Source: Draconibacterium aestuarii (GTDB lineage: Bacteria; Bacteroidota; Bacteroidia; Bacteroidales; Prolixibacteraceae). From it: 64,000 bases of DNA. Positions 19,242 through 27,713 of this stretch are shown here, piece by piece. Position 1 is the first letter of the stretch, and every line of letters starts with the position of its first letter. The stretch lies in the NCBI GenBank assembly GCA_026671195.1, contig JAPOHD010000012.1, forward strand, positions 62,001 through 126,000, given 5' to 3'. The notes under the pieces are model-generated. The model had not been told where the DNA came from. It saw nothing but the letters and a program-made list of their open reading frames with translations, and made no database searches. The position numbers and the translations under genes were made by a program.

Positions 19242-20312
19242 ATGAACCGGAAATTTCAGGGTGCAACTTTTAACAATAAATACTTTACTACAGAAGCCTT
19301 AATTGCCTATTCTGAAAAAGTACTAGCAAGTGGCTTGTTACCGGAATGGGAACTGAAAATTTACCGTTTTTTACTTACATTTTTCGATGACAAAGATTAT
19401 GTAGAACAATTAAGTTCCGGAACAACGGGTACTCCCAAAAACTTCCGCCTTCCGAAAAGTGCCATGATACAATCGGCACAAAATACCATCGAATTTCTTG
19501 GCTTAAAATCAACCGACAACGCATTGCTTTGTTTACCCATTGATTATATTGCCGGTAAAATGATGGTGATTCGCGCGTTGGTTGCCGGCATTAATTTATA
19601 CTGGGAAGAGCCTTCATCTGCACCTTTCTTGGAGAATTACGATTCCATTGATTTTTGTGCAATGGTTCCGATGCAGGTATATGATTCCATCGAAAATAAG
19701 GACGCTTTTAAAAGTATCCGAACCCTTATTGTTGGCGGATCTGAATTACGTTCGGATGTAAAGGAAATGATTGGTGGCCTGTCGAATACGATTTACGAAA
19801 CCTATGGAATGGCAGAAACCTGTTCGCACATAGCCTTACGAAAAATTAGTGGACTGAAGCGGGATGAATCGTTTAAAATATTACCAGGAATCAACATTTC
19901 GGTTGATGAAAGAAATTGTTTAAAGATTTCTGCTTCGTATCTGGAGGATGAAGTTGTTACCAATGATGTAGTAGAGCTGATTGATGAAGCACAGTTTATT
20001 TGGAAAGGCCGATACGATAATCTTATAAACTCGGGTGGAATAAAAATAAATCCTGAACAACTGGAAGCTTCCATTTCAAAAATTATTGGAATGGAGTGTG
20101 CCGTGATTGGTGTGGCTGATAAAAAACTGGGACAGAAAGTTGTGTTGTTTGTTGAATCGGTACAAAAAACAGATACCGATGAATTAGCTTCGCTGATAAA
20201 AGAAAATTTGCCTGTGTTTCATATTCCCCGCGAAATTGTTGCGGTTGAAGAATTTCCCCGCAACAAATCATATAAAATTGATCGGGCTAAATTAGCTGAA
20301 TTATGGTCTTAA
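19242..20312 (+). CDS. menE: o-succinylbenzoate-CoA ligase
   Basis: AMP-forming ligase that activates o-succinylbenzoate with CoA for MenB. The ATG at 19242 gives 356 residues. This is short for an ANL enzyme (typical MenE 450-490), but short MenE forms are known in Bacteroidota. Motifs: the P-loop LSSGTTGTPKNF near residue 64, YETYGMAETCSH near 185, WKGRYDNLINSGGIKI (A8 hinge) near 253, and the C-terminal catalytic Lys in RNKSYKIDR. The N-terminal lid region before the P-loop is the part that is reduced. Last gene of the operon. Confidence 0.92.
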   Translation: MNRKFQGATFNNKYFTTEALIAYSEKVLASGLLPEWELKIYRFLLTFFDDKDYVEQLSSGTTGTPKNFRLPKSAMIQSAQNTIEFLGLKSTDNALLCLPIDYIAGKMMVIRALVAGINLYWEEPSSAPFLENYDSIDFCAMVPMQVYDSIENKDAFKSIRTLIVGGSELRSDVKEMIGGLSNTIYETYGMAETCSHIALRKISGLKRDESFKILPGINISVDERNCLKISASYLEDEVVTNDVVELIDEAQFIWKGRYDNLINSGGIKINPEQLEASISKIIGMECAVIGVADKKLGQKVVLFVESVQKTDTDELASLIKENLPVFHIPREIVAVEEFPRNKSYKIDRAKLAELWS

Positions 20313-20376
20313 AAGGAGTCCCTGATTCAAGGCGAAATTGGATTAATAATGTATCTTTCGAACTAAAATTTATGAC

Positions 20377-21012
20377 ATGAAAACGAGTCTTTTTGTACTT
20401 ATTGTTTTTGTAGTTTTTGCTGCATGCACCGATAAAAAGGAGATGCTGTTTAACGGTACAAACCTGGACGGTTGGACCATTTATGTAGAGGATTCAACGG
20501 TTGATCCGGCTGAGTATTTTTATGTAAACGATGAAATGATTGAAACCGTTGGAAAACCGGTTGGCTACTTGCGTTCAGAGAAAGAATTTGAAAATTACAA
20601 ACTTCATATTGAATGGCGTTATCCGGAAAAACCAACCAACAGCGGGATTTTACTTCACACTGTGGGTCCCGATTTACTTTGGGTAAGTCATTACCAGGCT
20701 CAGTTAAAATATCAAAATGCCGGTGATTTTATCATTCATGGAGTAGGTAATTCTGCTACAATTCGCGATACCGTTTATACTTCAACTGCAGATGTGAAAC
20801 CATTAATTGCAAAGGAACATCCATCGAGTGAGAATCCTGCCGGAGAATGGAATAGTTACGATATTACCTGCAAGGGAAGTACCATTGAAATAAAAGTGAA
20901 TGGAGTACTCCAAAATGTGGCTACAAATTGTTCGGTAACAAAAGGTGGAATCGGATTACAGGCAGAAGGCTCTAAAATCCAGTTTCGTAATTTATATGTT
21001 GAACCGCTTTAA
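20377..21012 (+). CDS. DUF1080 lipoprotein, 3-keto-disaccharide hydrolase-like
   Basis: A 211-residue exported lipoprotein. The signal ends in the lipobox FAAC with Cys17. The rest is one DUF1080 domain, a concanavalin/laminin-G-like beta-sandwich also named the 3-keto-disaccharide hydrolase domain. Typical features are LFNGTNLDGWTIY at the start, KLHIEWRYPEKPTNSGILLH (conserved NSG), GEWNSYDITCKGS and the closing GGIGLQAEGSKIQFRNLYV. Family members bind or cleave oxidised or ordinary glycosides at the cell surface. The next gene is an oxidoreductase, and sugar-related genes follow. It is not obviously part of the men operon despite the short 64-bp gap. Confidence 0.87.
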   Translation: MKTSLFVLIVFVVFAACTDKKEMLFNGTNLDGWTIYVEDSTVDPAEYFYVNDEMIETVGKPVGYLRSEKEFENYKLHIEWRYPEKPTNSGILLHTVGPDLLWVSHYQAQLKYQNAGDFIIHGVGNSATIRDTVYTSTADVKPLIAKEHPSSENPAGEWNSYDITCKGSTIEIKVNGVLQNVATNCSVTKGGIGLQAEGSKIQFRNLYVEPL

Positions 21013-21067
21013 AAGGAGTTTGCCTTAATCAGATTAACAGTTTTAATAGTATTTCTTAACGAAAATA

Positions 21068-21952
21068 ATGGAAAAGAATATAACAATTGGATGGATAGGA
21101 ACCGGAGTGATGGGAACATCGATGGTGGGACATTTACACCGGGCCGGATATAAATGTATTGTGTATAACCGAACCAAAGCGAAAGCTGAGAAACTTATTG
21201 CGAATGGTGTAAGTTGGGCGAATAGTCCAGGTGAAGTTGCAGCTGCTTCTGATGTGGTCTTTACAATTGTAGGTTTCCCAAAAGATGTGCACGAGGTTTA
21301 TTTTGGAGAAAATGGAATACTAAACTCGGCAAAGCCGGGCGCAGTATTGGTTGATATGACTACTACCGAACCCAGTTTGTCTGTTGAAATATATGTGGCA
21401 GCAAAAACCAAAAATATTCAATCCATTGATGCTCCCGTTTCCGGAGGTGATGTTGGAGCGCAAAATGCAACTTTATCGATAATGGTTGGTGGCGAAAAAG
21501 AAGCGGTTGAACAAATTCGGCCTTTATTTGAACTGCTTGGCAAGAGCATCGTATACCAGGGGCCTGCCGGCTCGGGACAACACACTAAAATGTGTAACCA
21601 GATAACCATTGCAGGAACCATGATTGGTGTGTGCGAATCGTTGTTGTACGGGCACAAAGCCGGACTGGATTTGCCAACAATGCTATCGTCGATTAGTGGC
21701 GGGGCAGCCGGTTGCTGGACCTTAAACAATCTTGCTCCAAGAATAGTGGCACGTAATTTCGATCCCGGATTTTTTGTCGAGCATTTTATTAAAGACATGG
21801 GCATTGCCTTAAAAGAAGCCGAATCGATGGGACTCTCGTTGCCCGGTTTAGCGCTTGTAAAACAATTGTACTTGTCGGTTCAGGCACAAGGGCATGGCAA
21901 ATTGGGAACGCATGCACTAACACTGGCACTGGAAAAAATGTCGGGATTGTAG
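21068..21952 (+). CDS. NAD(P)-dependent beta-hydroxyacid dehydrogenase
   Basis: Cytoplasmic dehydrogenase of the 3-hydroxyisobutyrate/tartronate semialdehyde reductase/GLYR family, 294 residues. The Rossmann motif [12 protein letters not shown] is at residues 8-19. The substrate-binding signature is [11 protein letters not shown] near residue 120, and the catalytic Lys lies in [11 protein letters not shown] near 171. The C-terminal helical domain begins around 190. Substrate cannot be read from sequence; succinic or tartronate semialdehyde, or a sugar acid, are possible. It lies 55 bp after the DUF1080 gene and may be cotranscribed with it. Confidence 0.85.
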   Translation: MEKNITIGWIGTGVMGTSMVGHLHRAGYKCIVYNRTKAKAEKLIANGVSWANSPGEVAAASDVVFTIVGFPKDVHEVYFGENGILNSAKPGAVLVDMTTTEPSLSVEIYVAAKTKNIQSIDAPVSGGDVGAQNATLSIMVGGEKEAVEQIRPLFELLGKSIVYQGPAGSGQHTKMCNQITIAGTMIGVCESLLYGHKAGLDLPTMLSSISGGAAGCWTLNNLAPRIVARNFDPGFFVEHFIKDMGIALKEAESMGLSLPGLALVKQLYLSVQAQGHGKLGTHALTLALEKMSGL

Positions 21953-22341
21953 TGAACTGTAAATAGGAACACGTATTATTCGTTCTATTGTATGCCTATA
22001 ATTGGTATAACCCATGAGTTTACTGTCTTTGCTGATTTCCTTTTCTATTTAGTTTCAATAAACATATAATTAAAAGTAATGCTGGTTTTAGTAATGAGAT
22101 ATGGGTAGAGAGTATTCCTCAAATCATAGTGTCAACGATATTTAGACATCAACAAAGATTATCTCCATACTCATCACTAAAATCTCATGTCTACCCTTGT
22201 TACAATGGCTGAATGGTATAGAAATTATTTAACAGATTTTTATGTTGTGTTAATATTTGATCTGTATTAATCAATTCCCTATTTGAATCCCTTAAGAATT
22301 AGTGCTATTTTAAGAGTCTAATTTAAACCAATTTAAATCAG
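21953..22341. other. 389-bp intergenic region with imperfect inverted repeat
   Basis: Noncoding, AT-rich. It holds an imperfect inverted repeat with arms 22094-22115 and 22167-22188 (16 of 22 positions pair by eye; the outer seven and inner six are perfect). A short direct repeat AATTTAAA lies just before the next start (22321-22337). No clear promoter or terminator was recognised. The inverted repeat could be a decayed miniature element or a long hairpin. Confidence 0.4.
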
Positions 22342-23763
22342 ATGGATTCAAACGTCAAAGTTGGATTGTTCGGAATAGGACTTGATACTTACTGGCTCCA
22401 GTTTGAAGGACTACTGGCAAACCTGAAAGGATATCAGGAAAAAATTAAAAATGAAATAGTCGCATTTGGTATTGATGTCGCAGATGCCGGAATGGTTGAT
22501 AATCCGATAAAAGCACGTGAGGCTGCAGATTTTTTGAAGAAAGCAGATGTTGAGCTAGTTTTTCTTTATGTATCAACGTATGCTTTGTCCTCAACTGTGT
22601 TGCCGGTGGCTCAACAATTAAAAGTTCCGGTTGTAATTCTTAATCTTCAACCGGTGTCGCAACTGGATTATGAAAATTTTAATGCATTAGGCGATCGTGG
22701 CAAAATGACTGGTGTTTGGCTAGAGCACTGCCAGGCATGTTCAGTTCCGGAAATTGCTGCTGTGTTTAACCGTTCCGCTATTCAGTACGATTTTGTAACC
22801 GGTTATTTAAATGACGAAGAAGCCTGGAACGAGATCCGATCGTGGACAGAAGCGGCTAAAGTGGCAAAAGCCATGCGAAATAATCGCCTGGGAATTCTGG
22901 GGCATTATTACAATGGAATGCTTGATGTTTACACCGATATCACTCAACAATCTGCTGTGTTTGGTACACACATGGAATTACTTGAGATGTGTGAACTTAA
23001 AAAATACAGAGATGAAGTAAACGATTCGGAAGTAAAAGTAAAAGTTGATGAATTCAGAATAACTTTCAATGTTTCGGCAGACTGCGAAGAATCGGAAATA
23101 GAACGGGCTGCCCGTACTTCGGTTGCCCTCGACAAACTGGTGGAAAAAAGGAACCTGGGTGCTATGGCCTATTATTACGAAGGAGAGACGGGCAACGAAT
23201 ATGAAAATATAGTAACGTCAGTAATTGCAGGTAATACCTTACTCACAGGGAAAAACATTCCGATAGCCGGCGAGTGTGAAGTGAAAAATGCACAGGCTAT
23301 GAAAATTATGGCAGAGTTTGGCGCCGGTGGATCATTCTCAGAATTTTACCTGATGGATTTTACCGATGATGTGGTTTATCTTGGTCATGATGGTCCTGCT
23401 CATTATGCCATTGCCGGAGAACAGGTAAAGTTGGTTCCATTGTCTGTTTATCATGGAAAGCCCGGGAAAGGTTTGTCTATTCAAATGAATGTAAAAAATG
23501 GTCCGGTAACCTTGCTTTCGGTTGTTGAAGGTACGGCGGGAATATTTCTTTTAACTGCCGAAGGTGAATCGGTTGAAGGGCCAACACTGCAAATCGGAAA
23601 TACCAATAGCCGTTACCGTTTTTCAATTGGCGCCAAAAAATTTATGAATGAGTGGTCGAAACAGGGACCGGCTCATCATTGTGCCATTGGTATTGGGCAT
23701 ATCGCCGATAAAATTGAAAAGCTGGGAAAAATATTAAATATTGAGGTAGTGAAAATTTGTTAA
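22342..23763 (+). CDS. L-fucose/L-arabinose isomerase-like protein
   Basis: A 473-residue protein resembling the FucI/AraA isomerase superfamily as found in Bacteroidota. It has an N-terminal Rossmann-like half (KVGLFGIGLDTYW, VELVFLYVSTYALSST at 70-85) and a C-terminal half with GECEVKNAQAMKIM, FYLMDFTDDVVYLGHDGPAH and a small beta-domain at the end. A central stretch RLGILGHYYNGMLDVYTD matches the pattern around the inter-domain hinge. Possible metal ligands are Glu near residue 311 (GECEVK) and His in LGHDGPAH, consistent with a Mn-dependent ketol isomerase. The substrate is likely a deoxy or pentose sugar. The GH106-like gene 53 bp downstream suggests L-rhamnose, but this is inference. 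Confidence 0.7.
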   Translation: MDSNVKVGLFGIGLDTYWLQFEGLLANLKGYQEKIKNEIVAFGIDVADAGMVDNPIKAREAADFLKKADVELVFLYVSTYALSSTVLPVAQQLKVPVVILNLQPVSQLDYENFNALGDRGKMTGVWLEHCQACSVPEIAAVFNRSAIQYDFVTGYLNDEEAWNEIRSWTEAAKVAKAMRNNRLGILGHYYNGMLDVYTDITQQSAVFGTHMELLEMCELKKYRDEVNDSEVKVKVDEFRITFNVSADCEESEIERAARTSVALDKLVEKRNLGAMAYYYEGETGNEYENIVTSVIAGNTLLTGKNIPIAGECEVKNAQAMKIMAEFGAGGSFSEFYLMDFTDDVVYLGHDGPAHYAIAGEQVKLVPLSVYHGKPGKGLSIQMNVKNGPVTLLSVVEGTAGIFLLTAEGESVEGPTLQIGNTNSRYRFSIGAKKFMNEWSKQGPAHHCAIGIGHIADKIEKLGKILNIEVVKIC

Positions 23764-23816
23764 ACAACATATTAACAAGACCTGATTTAAATTTATAACA
23801 TTAATACCTGAAGATC

Positions 23817-26800
23817 ATGAAACTGAACCAATTTACATATCTTATACTAATTGCCATGCTGTTTGTGGCAGGCTGTACTATAGAAACTGAAAAAGAAGGA
23901 ATTCATTCCATCGAAAAGCTGCGAACTCTTTTTGCAGATCCTCCATCGGAATTCCGAAGTGCTCCACTTTGGGACTGGAACGAACAAATAAGCGAAGATG
24001 GAATTGATTTTCAGATGCGGGAATTTAAAGAAGCCGGAATAGGTGGAGTTTTTGTTCATCCGCGCCCGGGATTGCTTACCGAATACCTTTCTAAAGACTG
24101 GTTTCACCTGTTTGATTATACCGTGCAAAAAGGAAAGGAACTGGATATGAAAGTCTGGATTTACGACGAAAATTCATATCCGTCAGGATTTGCAGGCGGG
24201 CATGTACCTGCTCAAATGCCCGATTCTTACAAGCATGGAAGCAGTTTAAGAATGTATGTGCAGGACAATGTGGATGTTATGGCCTCTGAAGATATAGCCG
24301 TTGTTCTGAAAAAAAACGGAGACGAATTTCTTGATATCACTGCTTCAATCGACAGCGAAAAAGGAAACACCGGCACGTATTACATTTTTGAAAAAGCGTA
24401 TCCCGGTAATTCACCCTGGTACGGTGGCTTTTCATATGTTGATTTACTTTATCCTGGAGTTACCGATAAGTTCATGGAACTCACAATGACCAAAGGTTAT
24501 GAGCAAAATAAAGCCGACTTTGGAGAAACTTTGCCCGGTATTTTTACCGATGAACCCAACCTGGAAGCCGCCATGCCCAGGGGAAGTGTTCTGCGCTGGA
24601 CACCCGATTTATTTGACGTTTTTAAGGAACGTTGGGGGTACGATTTAAAGGTTAATCTACCTGCGTTGGTTGAAGAAACAGGTAACTGGCAGAAAGTGCG
24701 TCACGATTATTACGAACTGTTACTCGAACTTTTTCTTGAAAGGTGGGCGAAACCCTGGAGCAAATATTGTGACGAAAATAACCTGAACTGGACGGGGCAC
24801 TATTGGGAGCATGGTTGGCCCGAACCAACCGATGGTTTTGATGAGTCATCGTTTTACATTTACCATCAAATGCCGGGGATTGATATGCTGGGAAATAGAC
24901 TTGATACACTTGGATTGGGTGGGCAGTTTGGCAACGACCGTGCTGTGCGTGAACTTCGAAGTGCTGCCAATCAGGCCGGAAGAATTCGAACTTTAAGCGA
25001 AACCTATGGTGGCGGCGGTTGGGAAATGAATTTTGAGGAACAAAAACGTCTGGTGGATTGGGAGTGCGTGCTGGGAGTGAATTTTGTAAATCAGCATCTT
25101 TCGTATTACTCGCTTAACGGGGTACGAAAATTCGATTATCCGCCTTCTTTTTCTTACCACGAACCCTGGTGGGACCATTACAAATTAATGGGTGACTACA
25201 TTGGTCGTGTAAGTATGGCCATGTCGGCAGGCGAGCAGATTAATAGTACCCTGGTGCTTCAACCCTCTACAACTGCCTGGATGTATTTTTCGCGTAAAGT
25301 AAAAAATCCGGCTATCCAGGAAATCCGCAGTGGCTTTAAAAACTTTGTATATCAACTCGAACAACAGCACTTCGAATATGATCTGGGATCAGAAAATGTA
25401 TTAAAAACGCTTGGTAGTGTAACCGGTAACAAACTTACGGTAGGGCAGCGCGATTATTCGCTTGTTGTTATTCCTGCGGAAATGCAAAATATGGATTCCC
25501 CAACTTTGGAACTCTTGACAAAATACCTGAAAAATGGAGGAAAAGTACTTTCATTTAATCTGACTATTAACCGCTTGGATGGTTTGGTTTCAGACAAGGT
25601 TCAGGAACTTGCAAAAGCATATGCTGAACAATGGACTGATGTCAATAATCTGAAAAATCCGACAGCTCTGAAATTGCTGAAATCAGAAGCATGTGAAATC
25701 TCTGATGTTACTAAAAATGGAATGCTCTACCACCAGCGCAGAATTTTTGATGACGGTCAGTTGCTTTTTGTTGTTAATTCGCACAAAACCAAAAAGGCAG
25801 AAGCAGAGGTGTCATTGCCGGGCAAATACCTGGTAAAACTGGATCTGATCACCGGAGAAGAATTTATTTATCCAACTAAACAACAGGGGAGAGACCAGGT
25901 GAAATTTGAAGTTAAGCTTGATCCTTCCGGGAGTGCTTTGTTTATTACCACAAATAAAAATCCCGGCGAGCTTCAAGAATATTTAGTTCCGAGAAATGAA
26001 AAAGTAGTTGCTGCAGCAAGTTCTGTTAAAGTGCAACGGGAATCGGATAATATTTTGATGGTAAATTACCTGGATTTGAAAACCAGCCAATCTTCTAAAA
26101 AGGAAACATATTTTATGGATGCGCTGATTGGCCTGTTTCAAGAGAACGGTATTGAAATGGGGAATCCCTGGCAGCATAAAATTCAGTATAAAAAGAATTA
26201 CCTGGAACTCGATTCGCTGTTTAACGAAGAATCAGCATTTGAAGCCAGTTATCATTTTCAGGTCAATAAAAATTTAAGTGACGAATCCTTGAATTCCATT
26301 CGTGCTGTTGTAGAGCGTCCCGATTTATGGCAGGTTAGTATTAATGGTCATGAAGTGACCCAAAAGAGCAATGCCTTTTGGATTGATCGGGAATTTCCTC
26401 AGTTTGAAATTGGCGAATATCTGCATCCGGGGAAAAATACGCTCACCTTAAAAGCTCCCCGAATGCATATTCTGGCGGAAGTGATGCCGGTTTATATGCT
26501 GGGAGATTTTTTAGTTACTCCTGCAGAAAAAGGATTTGAAATAAGTGGTGGAGATATATCCGTGATGGGATCGTGGCAAAAGTTAGGATTACCTTTCTAT
26601 TCTCAGAAAGTATCCTATTCTCAGAAATTCAAAGTAAATACAAACGGGAACAACCATTATAAAATCCGATTGGCCAGTTGGAACGGGTCTGTTTCGGAGG
26701 TTTTGGTAAATGGTAAAGCTGCAGGTCTGATTGCCTGGCATCCCAACGAGCTGGATGTAACTGAGTTGTTGAAAGAGGGCGAAAATGAAATTTCAGTAAA

Positions 26801-26978
26801 TGTAATTGGCAGCCTGAAAAATACCTTTGGTTTTTTCTACCACAACAACGATAGTTGGATACACGGTCCTCATTCATGGAACAGCGCACCTGAGAAAATA
26901 CCAGCTGCGGCCAACTATTTTTTAATGGATTATGGTTTGTTTGAACCTTTTGAATTAGTGGCGTTTGAAAAGAATTGA
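23817..26978 (+). CDS. GH106-like glycoside hydrolase lipoprotein (alpha-L-rhamnosidase type)
   Basis: A large surface or periplasmic lipoprotein of 1053 residues; lipobox AGC with Cys20. The N-terminal catalytic part has RSAPLWDWNEQI, GIGGVFVHPRPGL and KVWIYDENSYPSGFAGG, the pattern of the GH106/PF17132 family whose known members remove alpha-L-rhamnose from plant and algal glycans. Further acids lie in FTDEPNLEA (about residue 244), NWTGHYWEHGWPE and SETYGGGGWEMNFEEQ. The C-terminal 250 residues look like beta-sandwich domains (GSVSEVLVNGKAAGLIAWHP is typical of these). It follows the isomerase-like gene at 53 bp and is probably cotranscribed. Rhamnose specificity is unproven, since the family is broad. 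Confidence 0.82.
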   Translation: MKLNQFTYLILIAMLFVAGCTIETEKEGIHSIEKLRTLFADPPSEFRSAPLWDWNEQISEDGIDFQMREFKEAGIGGVFVHPRPGLLTEYLSKDWFHLFDYTVQKGKELDMKVWIYDENSYPSGFAGGHVPAQMPDSYKHGSSLRMYVQDNVDVMASEDIAVVLKKNGDEFLDITASIDSEKGNTGTYYIFEKAYPGNSPWYGGFSYVDLLYPGVTDKFMELTMTKGYEQNKADFGETLPGIFTDEPNLEAAMPRGSVLRWTPDLFDVFKERWGYDLKVNLPALVEETGNWQKVRHDYYELLLELFLERWAKPWSKYCDENNLNWTGHYWEHGWPEPTDGFDESSFYIYHQMPGIDMLGNRLDTLGLGGQFGNDRAVRELRSAANQAGRIRTLSETYGGGGWEMNFEEQKRLVDWECVLGVNFVNQHLSYYSLNGVRKFDYPPSFSYHEPWWDHYKLMGDYIGRVSMAMSAGEQINSTLVLQPSTTAWMYFSRKVKNPAIQEIRSGFKNFVYQLEQQHFEYDLGSENVLKTLGSVTGNKLTVGQRDYSLVVIPAEMQNMDSPTLELLTKYLKNGGKVLSFNLTINRLDGLVSDKVQELAKAYAEQWTDVNNLKNPTALKLLKSEACEISDVTKNGMLYHQRRIFDDGQLLFVVNSHKTKKAEAEVSLPGKYLVKLDLITGEEFIYPTKQQGRDQVKFEVKLDPSGSALFITTNKNPGELQEYLVPRNEKVVAAASSVKVQRESDNILMVNYLDLKTSQSSKKETYFMDALIGLFQENGIEMGNPWQHKIQYKKNYLELDSLFNEESAFEASYHFQVNKNLSDESLNSIRAVVERPDLWQVSINGHEVTQKSNAFWIDREFPQFEIGEYLHPGKNTLTLKAPRMHILAEVMPVYMLGDFLVTPAEKGFEISGGDISVMGSWQKLGLPFYSQKVSYSQKFKVNTNGNNHYKIRLASWNGSVSEVLVNGKAAGLIAWHPNELDVTELLKEGENEISVNVIGSLKNTFGFFYHNNDSWIHGPHSWNSAPEKIPAAANYFLMDYGLFEPFELVAFEKN

Positions 26979-27073
26979 TAATTCCGGGCGGTATACAAAT
27001 ATTTCGTTGAGATAACTCCTCAGCTTGCCGCGAGGTGTTTTATTTATGCTGTTACTAATAACCAATTATTAGT

Positions 27074-27103
27074 TTTCATTATGGTTTATTCTTCTTAAAT
27101 TTG
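27074..27103 (+). promoter_or_regulatory. promoter of molybdenum hydroxylase operon
   Basis: The -7 box TAAATTTG (27096-27103) is an exact TAnnTTTG match. A TTTC at 27074-27077 is a one-mismatch -33 box 18 bp upstream. The start codon is 95 bp further on. Confidence 0.45.
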
Positions 27104-27197
27104 ATAGCAATGGCCTGTTTGTTAGAGACAAGCTTACTCTGAAATCGGAAATAGTTTGAATTATCCGAAGAATTTGAATCAATATAAACCATCCGCA

Positions 27198-27674
27198 ATG
27201 AAAGAGAAAATAGAGTTTACTTTAAACGGAAAGAATGTTTCTGTTGAATTGGAAAAATCTAAAAAGCTTCTTTGGGTGCTGCGTACACATTTTAGCCTAG
27301 CCGGAACAAAGTACGGATGTGGCGAAGGTTATTGCGGTTCCTGTACAGTGTTGGTCGATAATTCGGCAATCAGATCGTGCGCTACTACCATTGGTGAAGT
27401 TGCCGGTAAAAATGTTATTACCATCGAAGGTTTGGCAGAGGGCGAAAAATTACATCCTGTTCAACAGGCATTTGTGGATCACGATGCCCTACAGTGCGGT
27501 TATTGCACACCTGGAATGATAATGAATGCTGTGGGATTGCTGAATGAAAAGCCAAGTCCTACAAGGAAAGATATTATTACTGGAATGGAAGACAACCTCT
27601 GCCGTTGCGGTGCTCATAACCGTATTCTGGATGCTATCGAATCTGCAGCAACTGCAATGCAAAATAGCAAGTAA
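27198..27674 (+). CDS. 2Fe-2S subunit of molybdenum hydroxylase
   Basis: A 158-residue small subunit of the xanthine dehydrogenase/aldehyde oxidase family that passes electrons from the Mo site. The ATG at 27198 is preferred to the TTG at 27156, as it begins directly at the ferredoxin fold. Plant-type cluster: CGEGYCGSC with a fourth Cys in IRSCATT. Second cluster: QCGYCTPGM and NLCRCGAH in the helical domain. No signal peptide is present, so export would have to be by hitch-hiking on the large subunit. Followed after 39 bp by that subunit. Confidence 0.93.
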   Translation: MKEKIEFTLNGKNVSVELEKSKKLLWVLRTHFSLAGTKYGCGEGYCGSCTVLVDNSAIRSCATTIGEVAGKNVITIEGLAEGEKLHPVQQAFVDHDALQCGYCTPGMIMNAVGLLNEKPSPTRKDIITGMEDNLCRCGAHNRILDAIESAATAMQNSK

Positions 27675-27713
27675 ATCTGGGTATTACAGGGTTTAATCTT
27701 AAAGATTGAAAAA

